A DNA stretch of 64,000 nucleotides from Mycoplasmataceae bacterium (lineage in GTDB: Bacteria > Bacillota_I > Bacilli_A > Mycoplasmatales > Mycoplasmoidaceae): the NCBI GenBank assembly GCA_016288695.1, contig JAEELD010000009.1, positions 1 to 64,000 of the forward strand, in the 5' to 3' direction. The notes beneath the pieces are model-generated. The model had not been told where the DNA came from and did no database searches. It was given only the letters and a program-made list of their open reading frames with translations. Shown piece after piece: positions 42,811-54,309 of the stretch (its first letter is position 1; each line of letters starts with the position of its first letter). Both the position numbers and the translations under genes were made by a program.

Positions 42811-43818
42811 ATGAAGCTTACTGAAAGACAATTAAATTTATTAAAAGTTATAATTGAAGAACATATATTGATTGCACAGCCAATTTCAAGTAAACTTATA
42901 ACAAAAAAATATATGAAAAATCTTTCACCGCAAACAATCAGAAATGAAATGAATTATTTAGAAAAAATTAATTTATTGCAGAAATCTCATGCTTCATCTG
43001 GAAGAATTCCTACTATACAAGGTTATAAATATTATGAGGCAAATATACTAAAAACAAGCGTCTCAAATGAAATAAAACAAAAATTACAAATTGTTCTAAA
43101 AAAAAGAAATATCTCCATTGATAGCATAATTGATGAAACAGCTTCACTTATAGAAGAAATACTAAAATTACCAACAGTTGTTCATTCACAAAATAATTCT
43201 TTGTTATTAAAAAGATTTGATTTAATTCCCATCTCAGACAAACTTGTTCTAATCATATTAATAACTAGTTCTGGGGACATAATAAAAAATAAGATTCATA
43301 TAACAAATAACAAACAATTAGAAGATGTAGCTATTTGCACAAAAATTTTTAATGATAGGCTTGTTGATACCCCAATAAATGAAATAAGCAAAAAGCTAAA
43401 TGTCATAAAAGAGATAATACGAAATTCAGTTCATCAATATGAATTTGTCATTCAAAATGTAATAAAAAAAATTTTTGAATTCAATACTATTGATAATAAG
43501 AAAAAAATATATGGTATTAAAAATTTAACTGCACAACCTGAATTTAGAAATATTGATAACTTACATAATATTCTTATGCTCCTTGATAATTCAAGCATAT
43601 GAAAACACATAGCTTATTCACAAGAAAAAACTGGAAAAACAAAAATTACTTTTATTAATGATGTTGGTGAAAAAGATATCACAATTGCATCAACATCTGT
43701 AAAAACTAATAATTCTGTAAAACAAATTTCTATAGTAGGTCCAACAAGAATGAATTATTCTGAAGTAAAGGGACTATTAGACTACATTAAAGATGAATTA
43801 GAAAAAATAAATAATTAA
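42811..43818 (+). CDS. hrcA: Heat-inducible transcription repressor HrcA
   Basis: Represses chaperone genes by binding CIRCE operators. The 335-aa frame crosses a UGA (NSSIWKHIAYS). The N-terminal winged helix LTERQLNLLKVIIEEHILIAQPISSKLI, NLSPQTIRNEMNYLEKINLLQKSHASSGRIPTIQGYKYY and the C-terminal ISIVGPTRMNYSEVKGLLDYI are diagnostic. No CIRCE element was seen nearby, and dnaK/grpE do not follow; an unknown gene does. It is divergent from the HAD/pot operon. Confidence 0.94.
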
Positions 43819-43821
43819 TCT

Positions 43822-44361
43822 ATGGTAATTAACTTTAGACAAATTATTAAACTAAAAAGAAAAATATCGCATAAAATTAGAAGAATATGCAAGAAAAAGA
43901 AGATAACATTTGAAAATAATACTTGATATTCAATCATAATCTTTTATTTTTTTACATTAATGAACACTAAAAAAATAAAATGGAAAGATACTTTAACAAA
44001 CTTGAGTAATCAAAATTTTTTTACTAACTTTTATGAATTAGTTAAAAATTTAAATAAAGAACATATAGAAAAAAACACTTTTTTGCCAATGAATGAATAT
44101 ATTGGCATTAACAAAGAAGATGGTATACTTTATTCTGAAATAATTGTGAAAATTTTTACTTACATAGAAAATGTTAAACAAATTAAAGAAACCTATAAGA
44201 TTAACAAAATGATTAATCTCAATAAACTTAATTCAAATAGCGATATTATAACTTCTTCGCTAAAATTATTTGATGATATCAAAAAAAAGTTAGTTAAATT
44301 TGACATTAAAAATTTTAGTTCATATGTTATTTTGTTAAATAATATTAGTTGAAAAAACTAA
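43822..44361 (+). CDS. Unrecognised protein with basic N-terminus
   Basis: A 179-aa frame (with UGA as Trp) starting 3 nt after hrcA. Residues 1-33 are extremely basic (RQIIKLKRKISHKIRRICKKKKI), followed by a short hydrophobic stretch (WYSIIIFYFFTLM), then a polar helical part with no motif known to me. The track lists only an internal start at 43960. GrpE often follows HrcA, but this sequence does not look like GrpE. Closeness to hrcA suggests co-transcription; function unknown. Confidence 0.6.
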
Positions 44362-44373
44362 ATTAGACTAGTT

Positions 44374-44835
44374 TTACTTGATAAATAGTTTTATTTGATC
44401 AAAATACCAATAATTTTTTTGTGGTATTCCTCAAACAACATCTATTAGACAGCAATTCTTATCACTGTTAAAACGATAATTTATTTTGATTGAATACTCA
44501 TTGATTCGATATTTAAATAAATCTATTTGAGCAATCATAGCTCTTATCTCTTTTTGCAAGAAAGAAATAAATTTTTCACTATTAATTATTTTGGTAAATG
44601 AACCACTTGCATATTCTATATCAATTAATTGATTTAATGCCGAACTGTGTTGCATATATTTTCTTAAATCAAAATGCTTGTAATTGCTGCCACGATTCAA
44701 TGGGTTCATGTCATGTGATAAAATATTATCTGACAAAACATAACTCTTATTAAAACATAAAGTGAATGATGAAACAATTAGCATTGAAATACAAAATCAT
44801 GTAAGGTAATTAATTTTTTTGCTTATTTTTTTCAT
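44374..44835 (-). CDS. Unrecognised membrane-anchored protein
   Basis: A 153-aa frame starting at ATG 44835 behind a good ribosome binding site (GAGGTGTAAC). The N-terminus (MKKISKKINYLTWFCISMLIVSSFTLCFNK) is a basic signal or anchor followed by a polar, probably extracellular part with a C-terminal CC. It is the last of three genes (46212 to 44374) lying end to end; the gap to the upstream gene is 1 nt. No family recognised. Confidence 0.62.
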
Positions 44836-44836
44836 G

Positions 44837-45874
44837 TTACACCTCAATTTCATTGAAATTACTTAGATTATCAATCCAAACATTTTCGCATTTAATATTA
44901 AAAAAATGTGAAGGATCACTGGTAAAATTAAATGATTTAGTAAATTTAAAAAACACTTTATTGGAATCGGTTAATAATGCAAATTTTATTTCAAAATATC
45001 CTATTGACTTTTTAGGAATCAAAAATCCTCTATCTTCTGAAATAAAATTTTCAATCTCGTTTGTCTGAGTATTAAATTTTGTCCCATATAAATAATTAAA
45101 TTGATATTCATCAGTGCAAAAAATCAAATCATCAATTTTATACTCTAAAGTTTTAATGTCCATTCCATCAATTGAATAATTAAAAGTAACCTTATATCCA
45201 TCAATAACAAAATTACCCTTATATTTAATTTTTAGTAATTCTCTTATCTTGTCTGATAAATTAACATATGAGAAATCGTTTGTGTAATACAAAATCTCCT
45301 CACATATGCCGCTACTATTATCATTTACCAATTTAAAACCTTTTAATAATTTTGTCTCTCCAGACTTGTTTTCATTGTAGTAGTTAGTTAGACAAAAACT
45401 TGAATTTGATGATATGGTATTCACTTCACTAATAAATTTAACAATCTCATTTGGATTTAAATCAATATCTACATTATTCAATATATCAGTATCAATACCA
45501 AACTTTAAATATGATTCGAATTTATAATTAATCATTAAATTGTCTAATATTTTAGTGTCAGATAAATCCAATAAAAATGATGTTTTATACAAGTTACAAC
45601 TTGTTTTATCTTTAATATAATCAGGAAATTTTTTTGTCTCTGATAAATTTATTTCTAAATTATTTACTTTCACAAAACCTAAATCAAAATTTAAATAAAT
45701 AGTGTTTTTAGGTAAATTAAAATTGCTATTTATGTATAGATCAAAATTAAATTCTCATACTTGCTTCTTTAATAAAATCTCTCCTTCAAATCCAGAAAAA
45801 TATATGTATCTATTGCTGTTAACAGGATTATGATCCAATTGCTTTATGTAGTATGGTTTGTTTATACTTATCAT
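44837..45874 (-). CDS. Unrecognised 345-aa protein
   Basis: The frame runs from ATG 45874 through one UGA (KKQVWEFNF) to a TAA at 44837. The sequence is rich in alternating hydrophobic/polar stretches suggesting beta structure (VIDGYKVTFNYSIDGMDIKTLEYKIDDLIF), with no signal peptide or obvious membrane helix. It overlaps the stop of the upstream gene by 1 nt and the downstream gene starts 1 nt after it, so the trio is one operon. I do not recognise it. Confidence 0.65.
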
Positions 45875-46212
45875 TATAAGACGAATAATTTATTAGATGT
45901 TGAATATAAATCGAGAAAATGAGAAACTGCTTGCAAGAAATGTCTATAAAAACTAGATTTAGAATAATTGTTGCTAGTTCAAGATTTATTCTCGATTAAT
46001 TGATTAATGATTAATTGTGATTCTGTCTTATGCATAGAATTCAAAATTAAGTCAATGTATGCAATAAATGATTTAGCTTCTTCTATTTTTTTATTATTAA
46101 CCCTTTTTGTAGAACACGGAATACTTCCTGCAGTTACAATAAAAGTACATAACTTATATTCTTTAATTATTTCTTTTACTCTATCTACTGTTAATTTGAA
46201 ATCTGCTTTCAT
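45874..46212 (-). CDS. Small conserved mollicute protein (possibly MG284/MPN403-like)
   Basis: A 112-aa frame, joined across a UGA (IENKSWTSNNYSKSSFYRHFLQAVSHFLDLY). ATG at 46212 (MKADFKLTVDRVKEIIKEY) is preferred over the earlier start in the track. The C-terminal pattern W..NNYSKSSFYRHFLQAVSHFLDLY recalls ArpU-like small regulators and the mollicute MG284/MPN403 family; this is from memory and uncertain. It heads the three-gene minus-strand operon. Confidence 0.6.
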
Positions 46213-46328
46213 AATAATAAATCCATTAACATAATAGTTAAAAATTGGCAAAAAGTACACCAACAATTAAAATTTTTTCAAAATTTTATAAAAAATGTAA
46301 TTTTAAAAAACTAAAAAAATGTTCATTT

Positions 46329-47450
46329 TTATTTAATTTTGAAAATTTTTTCTCATGGGTAATTACTATTACTATTTAAATTAGTGAAATGTCCATATAT
46401 GCTTGTCTTAGTAAAATCAAATTTTTCTAAATCAAATTTTTTAACTATATTACTTAATTCGAAATCAAAAGTTTTATTAACAATCTTATAAATCTTTTGA
46501 ATTTGACATTTTTCTGTGCCGAAACAATTTATGTAAATAGATGTGGGAGTATAATCGCCAATGTTATAAACTAATTGGACTTCCATCCTGTCAGCAAAAT
46601 TATTTGCAACCATATTTTTTGCAATAAACCTTGCAAAGTATGCTCCTGTTCTATCAATTTTAGTATAGTCCTTGCCACTAAATGCTCCTCCGCCATGATG
46701 AGCAATTGTGCCATATGTATCTACCATTAACTTTCTTCCAGTTAAACCTGTATCAGCAAAAGGACCACCAAGAATAAAATTCCCACCATTATTAAATGTA
46801 ATTTTGAAATCTGTATTCATTTTGTATTTTTTAGCTAATGGTTTTAAGATTCTCATCACAATTTTATTAAAAAGGGAATCTAAATTAACGTCTTTTTTAT
46901 GCTGAATAGAAAGGATGATATTATCAATCTGAACAGGGAAATTATTTTCATCATAATAAATAGAGACTTGACATTTTGTGTCAAAACATAAGCCTTTTAA
47001 CTGATGTTTTCTAGTCATTTGATTAATTTCGAAAATAATTCTAGTTGCTAAAACATATGGCAATGGTAGGTATTCACTAGTCTCATTCGTTGCATATCCA
47101 TATACAATACCCATATCGCCAGATCCAAGATGATTTTTTTTATTAACATGGTCTGAAATTTCTGGAGATTGCTTGTTAATATTGGACAGTATAGTAAAAT
47201 CATTTTCATTATAACCAAGTGGTAATAAAACATCTCATGCACACTTTGTTACATCTACATAGGATTTTGTTGATATTTCACCACCAATTACAATCAAATG
47301 ATTACTAGCAAACACCTCGCATGCAACTCTTGAATCTTTATCATTTTTTAAACACTGAACCAAAATCTTATCGGAAATTTGATCACATATTTTGTCTGGA
47401 TGTCCTATACCTACTGCTTCAGATGAAATTAATGATAAGTTTTTAAACAT
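46329..47450 (-). CDS. metK: S-adenosylmethionine synthetase
   Basis: Makes SAM from methionine and ATP; supplies methylases such as TrmB and PrmC. The 373-aa frame joins several track ORFs over UGA codons and ends WEKIFKIK. Motifs: [19 protein letters not shown] at the start, [46 protein letters not shown] and [22 protein letters not shown]. No SAM riboswitch is recognised upstream. Confidence 0.97.
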
Positions 47451-47652
47451 AAATAATTTAAATTAATTTTACTAATAAATGAAATCAAAAAAACAATTTC
47501 ACTGCTTTAACAAACACAACACAAAATATAAAAATTTAATATAAAATCAATAAATAATATATCTATATTTTTTGAACTTTGTGATAAAATTTCCATGAAA
47601 ATCGAACCTATAGATAATTTATTTGATATCATTTTATAAGAGGGAAATACTT

Positions 47653-47958
47653 ATGTTAGCAATTATAGAAATAGGAAAAATACAATATAAAATTTCTGAA
47701 AATTCAGAAATATATGTTGAAAAAGTAACTGGTAAACCTCATGACTTAATTAAAATTGATAAAGTACTAATGATTGATAAAAAAATTGGTCATCCTTACT
47801 TAAAAAATTCTTATGTTGAGTGTGAAATTCTTAAACATGGTAAAAAAGAAAAAATTACTGTCATCCACCATATTAGTCAAAAACATCATACACGAAAATA
47901 TGGGCATAGACAAGCATATACTAAACTATTGGTAAAAAAAATTAACTTAAATGATTAA
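47653..47958 (+). CDS. rplU: 50S ribosomal protein L21
   Basis: The 101-aa product starts at ATG 47653 behind AAGAGGGA (the track used an upstream non-ATG codon). It shows AIIEIGKIQYKISENSEIYVEKV and the C-terminal KKEKITVIHHISQKHHTRKYGHRQAYTKLLV. First gene of rplU-prp-rpmA; overlaps prp by 8 nt. Confidence 0.95.
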   Translation: MLAIIEIGKIQYKISENSEIYVEKVTGKPHDLIKIDKVLMIDKKIGHPYLKNSYVECEILKHGKKEKITVIHHISQKHHTRKYGHRQAYTKLLVKKINLND

Positions 47959-48256
47959 AGTTTATTGAAATAATCAATTCATTTCTGTTAGCGGTCATGC
48001 AAATAAAATAGATAAAAGCAAAAATTTAGTTTGTTGTGCTGTTAGTACAATAATGTTCTCTTCGCAAACATTATTTAACAAAAAGTCCATTAGTTTTAAT
48101 ATTAATAAAAAAAATAACTCAATAACGCTTGCTCTATTAAATAAATCTTATTCGAACAAAAAAATATTGAAAATGATATGCATGCAGCTCATGTATTTAA
48201 GCACTCAATTCCCAAAAGAAATAAAATTATTAAAAATAAAAAATAATATGCTATAA
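47951..48256 (+). CDS. prp: Ribosomal-processing cysteine protease Prp
   Basis: Removes the N-terminal leader of ribosomal protein L27 in Firmicutes. The 101-aa product has ISVSGHANKIDKSKNLVCCAVSTIMFSSQTL, containing the catalytic His (SGHA) near residue 14 and Cys (CCAVS) near residue 26. The N-terminal part holds a UGA (VYWNNQ). It lies between rplU and rpmA, the standard order, and the L27 product next door has a matching cleavage motif. Confidence 0.93.
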
Positions 48257-48309
48257 ACTTTATTACTTTTCAAATGTAGAATAGATAAAATAAACAAATT
48301 TAATAAATT

Positions 48310-48639
48310 ATGAAAAATATCAATGAATTTATCTCAGACAAAAGAGAAAAAGAATTAATAAGAATTGACTTACAGTTTTTTGCTTCAAAAAAAGGAGTTG
48401 GATCTACAAAAAATGGACGTGATTCTAATCCAAAATTTTTAGGTGCGAAAATTAGTGATGGTGAAATTGCAAAAGCTGGTCAAATAATATACCGCCAGCG
48501 AGGTAATAGAATTTATCCTGGTAAAAATGTTGGTGAAGGCAGAGATTTTACATTGTTTGCAAAAAAAGAAGGAAAAGTAAAATACTCACCATATAAAAAT
48601 AACAAAATTAAAGTAGAGATAATATCAAAAAATTTATAG
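48310..48639 (+). CDS. rpmA: 50S ribosomal protein L27 with long cleavable leader
   Basis: The 109-aa product has the L27 core [41 protein letters not shown]. In front is a 24-residue leader, [24 protein letters not shown], ending in the Prp recognition motif LQFF followed by ASKKG. Known Firmicutes leaders are about 9-12 residues, so this one is more than twice as long, with an acidic and basic helix-like part. Leader removal is needed for L27 to reach the peptidyl transferase centre. No alternative ATG lies closer to the core. Confidence 0.95.
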   Translation: MKNINEFISDKREKELIRIDLQFFASKKGVGSTKNGRDSNPKFLGAKISDGEIAKAGQIIYRQRGNRIYPGKNVGEGRDFTLFAKKEGKVKYSPYKNNKIKVEIISKNL

Positions 48640-48672
48640 TAAATTTGTTCATATTAGATAATTAATTGCCCT

Positions 48673-49860
48673 TTAAACAAGTTTTTTATTCTTGTTAAAT
48701 GAATAATGCAAAAAACCAAAAATTCCTAAAAAAGCTGGAATGTATGCAGTAAAAAATCTTCATACAAGAATTCCATTATCTACAATTGTTTCTACCTCTT
48801 TTCTATCTATATTTCTAATTACATCTTTTAAATTTAAAATAGTTTTCAAAAAGAATTCTATTGATCCTTCTCCGCCAGGCAATGGTATAAATTTATTAGC
48901 TGTAATTGCTACATTCCCTGAATTAAAAGATCATAGAGGGTCAATATATACATCAGGTGAAGTTATTAACAACAATGATACTCAAATATTGATATATAAA
49001 AAAATTTCATAGAAGCAATAAAAAGCAAACAATCAAACAGAAATTTTTCATTCCTTTAAAAAAGAAGCAAATTCAATTTTCATCTGCTTGTTATATGAAT
49101 ACTTGTTTATAATTTCTTGTTTTGTTTTATATTTGAATCTAAAAAATTTCAAAATCTTATTAAATAGAAGGGAAACAAAAATTTGAAAATGAGCATTTAA
49201 CCCTGAAAATACTAGAAAAAATACATTGAAAATATTAATTAAAAAACCTATTGTCATTGCTCAAAATGCGCCAAGTGCTATGACATCTAATTGTAATTCT
49301 TGATACCTAAGACATAAACAAATAAATGAAGGTAAAGTTACAGCAATTTGTGCTAATTGTCATAATAAACTGCAACATAATGTAAGGACAACAGACTTGT
49401 ACATTTCCAAACCATGTTTTTTAAAAAAATAAATAGCAAAGGGGTCAGTAAATAAATTGGCTGGTGTTACGCAAAATAAAAATGACATTATTGTGCCGAA
49501 TGACACTTTATCTCATAATGTCAAATTGACACCATATTTTTTAGCTTTTATTGTGAATTGAAAATAATTAAAAAAGGTTCGAAAAAGAATAAAAAATATC
49601 AAGGGGATAAACCATAAATAACGATGATTTGAAAAACATAATTTGATAGCTTCTAACAAAGCAGATGAATCAATTTTTACTATGTAAAGGAATGTTAAAC
49701 ATAATACTAAGGCAGTTAATAAAATGCTAATACATAAAAAAATAAACCTTTTATGATTATCATCATTTTTTAGCAAATCATCATTTATTTTTTCATTAAT
49801 ATCAAATTGATCGATTTTTTTGGTAGTTACAGGCACTATAATGTTGTATATAAATGACAA
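48673..49860 (-). CDS. Flippase-like integral membrane protein (LPG_synthase_TM type)
   Basis: A 395-aa frame joined across several UGA codons, with about eight hydrophobic helices and a late motif FIPLPGGEGSIEFFL that matches the P-x-P-G-G-x-G signature of the UPF0104/MprF-flippase-like family. The start is uncertain: TTG at 49860 or GTG at 49836. It is divergent from glf, and the neighbouring genes make and use activated galactose, so lipid-linked glycan or glycolipid movement is a reasonable but unproven role. Confidence 0.68.
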
Positions 49861-49878
49861 TATTATATACTATTCATT

Positions 49879-51033
49879 ATGAATAAAATGGTATACATTT
49901 TCGGCGCTGGTATTAGTGGAATTACACTGGCTAGAAAACTTGCAGAACAAAATTGACAAATAAAAATTTTTGAAAAAAATAATTTTGTCGGTGGTAATTG
50001 TTATGACTACTTTGATAAACATAATGTTTTAATCCACAAATTTGGTCCGCACATATTTCATACTGATAAGAATATAATTCAAAAATTTATTAAAAAATTT
50101 GCAAAATTTAGAGAATATGAACATCATGTTCGTGTAAATGTCAAAAACCAACAAATACCTTTGCCCATAAATTTCAAATCTTTAGAAATGATATTTAAGA
50201 AAAAATCAAAAATTATTATTGGTGTTCTAAAAGAAAAATTTAAAAACAAAAAAAATATTAATTTATCAGATTTAGAGAAAATAAAAAATAAATATATACA
50301 AGAAGTTTATAACTTTTTATATAGAAATATTTATGCAAACTACACATCAAAAATGTGGGGAATCTCTATAAAAAAAATATCCCATGATGTTATTAATAGA
50401 GTAAAAATTAATCTATCTTATCAAGATAATTATTTTCCAAATGATAAATTTATTGGAATCCCCAAAAATAGTTATTCATCTATGATGAAAAATATGCTAT
50501 CCCACAAAAATATTCAGTTATTTTTAAATCAAAAAGGAAAATTAATATTTAAAAATAAATCAATTTTTTTTCAAAATAAATTAATTTGCTCCCCAATAGT
50601 TTTTTGTGGAGCCATTGATGAATTATTCAATTACAAATTTGGAAAATTGCCATATCGTAGTCTCAATATAAATTTTATCCATTACAATAAAAATTCCTAC
50701 CAAAAAAATGCTGTTATAAATTACCCTGCACATGCCAAAATAACAAGAATCACAGAATATAAAAAATTAACCCAACAAAGAATAAATGGAACAACAATAA
50801 GCAAAGAAACACCAGGTGAATATTCAAGCAAAAGCAAAAACTTCAATCACCGTTTCTACCCTATAAACAATATTTTTACGTCAAAAATATATAATAGTTA
50901 CTATAAATTAGCAAGTAAATTTAAAAATTTATATCTGCTTGGGCGTTTAGCACAATACAAATATTTTGACATGGATGATGCTATTTTCAATGCTCTTGAG
51001 TTATCACAAAAAATAATAAATAATTATGAATAA
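49879..51033 (+). CDS. glf: UDP-galactopyranose mutase
   Basis: FAD enzyme that converts UDP-galactopyranose to UDP-galactofuranose. The 384-aa frame starts MNKMVYIFGAGISGITLARKLAEQNWQIKIFEKNNFVGGN; the FAD-binding GAGISG and the characteristic GGNCYDYFD, then GPHIFHTDKN, NYTSKMWG and the C-terminal LGRLAQYKYFDMDDAI match the family. A UGA hides the first part in the track. It overlaps the glycosyltransferase gene by 8 nt, so both act together. Confidence 0.95.
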
Positions 51034-51940
51034 AAAAAGTTTTACAGTAATCACAGCTGCTTATAATTCACAAGACTACATAGAAAAATGTATTAAAAGT
51101 GTTATAAATTCTAAATATGATATTTCCCTAGTCGAGCACATAATTGTTGATGATGGGTCAACTGATAATACTGCAAATATTGTTAAAAAGTATGCAATGT
51201 ATTATAAACACATTCATTACTACAAAAAAACAAATGGTAATTGGGGAAGTGTTATAAATTATGTTACAAAAAATAGATTGGTACATAATGATTATGTTGT
51301 AATTTGTGATAGTGATGATAGAATTAAACCAAAAGCTTTCTATTATGTAAACAAGTATTCAAAAAGTGCAGATATATTTGCAGGTATGTACATAATGCAC
51401 TCAAAATCAAGACTATCAAAACTACTTGTAATTTCGCCTTATTATTGAATATTTAGAAGAAATATGTTTAATAAAAAAAATAACAAATGTATTCATTCTT
51501 TTTCATTATTTTTAAATGCTACATATTTTAAAAAGGAATTATTTTACAATCACATAAAATTAAAAGAAAAAGTTAATTTCCAGGATGCTCTTCTCATTAA
51601 AGATTTATTTAATAAATCTAATTCAGTTAGATGAAAACCAAGAATCTTATCCTATTACTGAAGATGACGAAAAGGTAACACTATGTCAAAATTTAATAAT
51701 CAAGAGTCATTCAAAGATCTTTTGTATATTATGCGTATGTTTTCTGAATTTAACTTAAATGAAGGAATTTTTTATTACCTATTCGGAAACAAAAAATTTA
51801 GAGAGTATTTAAAAGCTAACAAAATTAAATTTAAATTAAAACAAAAATTTAAGATAAAAATGTGACCTTGATACATTAAATGATTTTTTTATGTAATATA
51901 CTTTGTTTTTCAATACAAAAATTTTTGAGAAAAAAATTAA
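51026..51940 (+). CDS. Family 2 glycosyltransferase
   Basis: A 304-aa frame joined across several UGA codons. The N-terminal GT-A fold shows FTVITAAYNSQDYIEKCIKSV, VDDGSTDNT and the metal-binding VICDSDDRIK near residue 98. The C-terminal part is basic with aromatic residues (IKMWPWYIKWFFYVIYFVFQ), possibly membrane-associated. It overlaps glf and presumably adds galactofuranose or galactose to a lipid or surface glycan; acceptor unknown. Its 3' end overlaps galE by 4 nt on the other strand. Confidence 0.9.
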
Positions 51941-52908
51941 TTTTTCTTTAATAGTTTTATCCGAAATAAGTAATCAGATTTAATCATATCAACTAAATTA
52001 TATTTAGGTTTTCATTTTAAAATTTCATAGGATTTTTTATTAGAACCAACTAAAACATCAGGATCCCCTGCTCGGCTTGGTTTATACATAAAGTTTTTTT
52101 GTTTTTTTAAAACTTTTGTTGCTATATCATAAACTTGTTTTACAGTATAACCTTTGTTTGAGCATAAATTAACACAGCATGATTTATTTTTGCTAAGAAA
52201 TTTTAAACCCAAAATTATAGCATTTGCTAAATCCAGAACGTGAACATAATCTCTCAATGCTGTTTTATCAACTGTATTAAAATGTTTTCCGAATATAAAA
52301 AACTTTTTATTAAGAATTATTGATTGGTTGATTAATGGAATTAATAAAGTTAATTTGTCTCTTGCCATTCCATAATCAGCCTTTTTACTAGCTCCAGAGA
52401 CATTAAAAAATCTATAAATACAATATTTAAGATTGTTACTATACGTAAAATCATGAATCATACTTTCACAACACAATTTAGTTGAACCATAAGGATTACA
52501 AGGATTTTTAGGTTCACTTTCCAAAATTAATTTCTTGTTTAAATTACCATAAACGGCTGCGGATGATGCAAAAATAATTTTTTTGCACCCTGATTTAACC
52601 ATAGTTTTCAATAAATTAAATGTTCCTATCACATTATTTTCATAGTAAAATGCTGGCATATTTACTGACTCACCAACAACTGTTTTTGCTGCTAAATGTA
52701 TTACAGCATTTATCTTATACTTTTTAAAAATAACTAGGAGTTTATTTAAATCAAGAATGCTGCCATTAACAAAAATTGATTTCTTGTTAACAAATTTTTT
52801 GTTTCCTGTTGACAAATCATCATAAACAATAACTTTGTGCTTGCTAACTAACTCATCAACAACAACACTTCCAATATATCCAGCTCCACCTGTGACTAAA
52901 ATGTTCAT
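51937..52908 (-). CDS. galE: UDP-glucose 4-epimerase
   Basis: Interconverts UDP-glucose and UDP-galactose. The 323-aa frame, extended beyond the track past a UGA to a TAA at 51937, shows the NAD motif VTGGAGYIGS, the catalytic ASSAAVYG then NPYGSTKLCCE (Ser, YxxxK), RFFNVSGA and DYVHVLDLANA, all typical. It supplies the UDP-galactose that Glf converts, linking it to the neighbouring plus-strand genes. It is preceded by the DUF2130 gene on the same strand. Confidence 0.95.
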
Positions 52909-52917
52909 AGTATAAAT

Positions 52918-54219
52918 TTATTTAATAACCCTCTTATGAACATATAAAACTTGATCATCGTTTTCACTATTATTATCTATATTGTTGATAGCATGTTTGT
53001 TGTAAGAACTAAATAATTTAGATAGGTCAAAATCATCAATTTTTCTCATAAGACTATCCAAATGCGTATCAATTATTTTCTTAACACACTCAAGTGCCCT
53101 ACTTGAATTTTTATTTATGTTTTCAAGCAACTTATGTATCTCATTAGCGTTATCTTGAATATATTTAATTGATTTATCAATGATTGATGATTTAAAGTCT
53201 TTTATCTTTTTTTGTATATCTGCCGTATCAACATTGTGATTTTTTAATTCTTTTTCGCGCTTTTCATAATCCATAATAGTTTGGGAAATTTTCTTATAGG
53301 TTGAATTGAGTATTGCAAGGAAGGATATAAAAAAAGATGGGCGGGCCATATACATATCTTTATATTCACTAACTTTTTGTATCGAAAATTCTTGTTCAGG
53401 CTCAAGCTCAGTTATAAGTAAAGAATATTCACAACCTTTTTTTATTTTATTTTTCTCTAATTTCTTGAAATAATGTGCATTTTTTAATTTATCCTTGGAA
53501 GAAAGAAATTCTGTCTTTACTTCACAACAAACAGATGCTAATACTTTCCTTTTTAACCTATCATTGCAATCATAAATTTTAAAAATAAAATCAGCTTTTG
53601 AGCCTTTCTCTTCATTTTGATCTTTAACTATCTCATTGTCCTTGAAAAATTCACAATTTTCAAAAGCACCATTTGTAAATGCTTTATCATATTCATTCTT
53701 GCATCACTTTTCAAGATTTTCTCCATGTGTCTTTACTGTATTAATATTTTGCTGTCTTTCGATTGTATTAACTTTGCTTTCCAATTGTTCTTTTTCTTTT
53801 TGTAATTCTTCTTTTTCATTTTGTCATGATTTTCTTTCCTCATCAAAATTGTTTTTAAGGTCTCTTTCTTGTTTTAACAATTTATTATCTAGAGAAAGCA
53901 TAATAGAATTCAATTCAATATCTTTTTTATTGAGTTCATCTTTTCATTTTGTCTCTTCCTCTAATTTAGTAATTTTTTTTGCTTCTTCTATTGCATGTGT
54001 TTTTTCTTCATTAAATTTGGTTTCAAATTTCCCTTTTTCAAGATCAACTTTTATCTGAATTAATTTTTGTGTCTCGCTATCTAATTTTTTAATAATTTCT
54101 ATTGCATTACTCTTATTAATATCAAGATATTTATTTATATCTATTAGATCACCCTTTTTGGCATCTTCATCAAGTTGAATTTCGTGTTCATTTTTAATTG
54201 AGAATTTTATATACGACAT
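52918..54219 (-). CDS. DUF2130 family coiled-coil protein (RmuC-like)
   Basis: A 433-aa frame joined across UGA codons. Residues about 40-170 are a long charged coiled coil (KEELQKEKEQLESKVNTIERQQ). Then comes a DUF2130-like domain: NGAFENCEFFKDNEIV, EEKGSKADFIFKIYD, CCEVKTEF and MYMARPSFFISFLAIL, with acidic and Lys residues arranged as in restriction-endonuclease-like folds (D...E.K). RmuC proteins limit DNA inversions, but function here is unknown. It lies directly upstream of galE. Confidence 0.72.
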
Positions 54220-54309
54220 ATGATAAATATCTATTATAGTTATTTAGAGTAATGTTTCAACATTACTCAGATTATTGTAAAATAACAACAATATATAAAG
54301 AGACAAAGT

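Noticed and set aside
43822-44361. GrpE assignment for the gene after hrcA
   Set aside because: No GrpE-like helix pattern or C-terminal beta domain is visible; the protein has a basic N-terminus and hydrophobic stretch instead.
47451-47652. SAM riboswitch upstream of metK
   Set aside because: The spacer is AT-rich with no stem set or conserved blocks of SAM-I, SAM-II or SMK elements that I can recognise.
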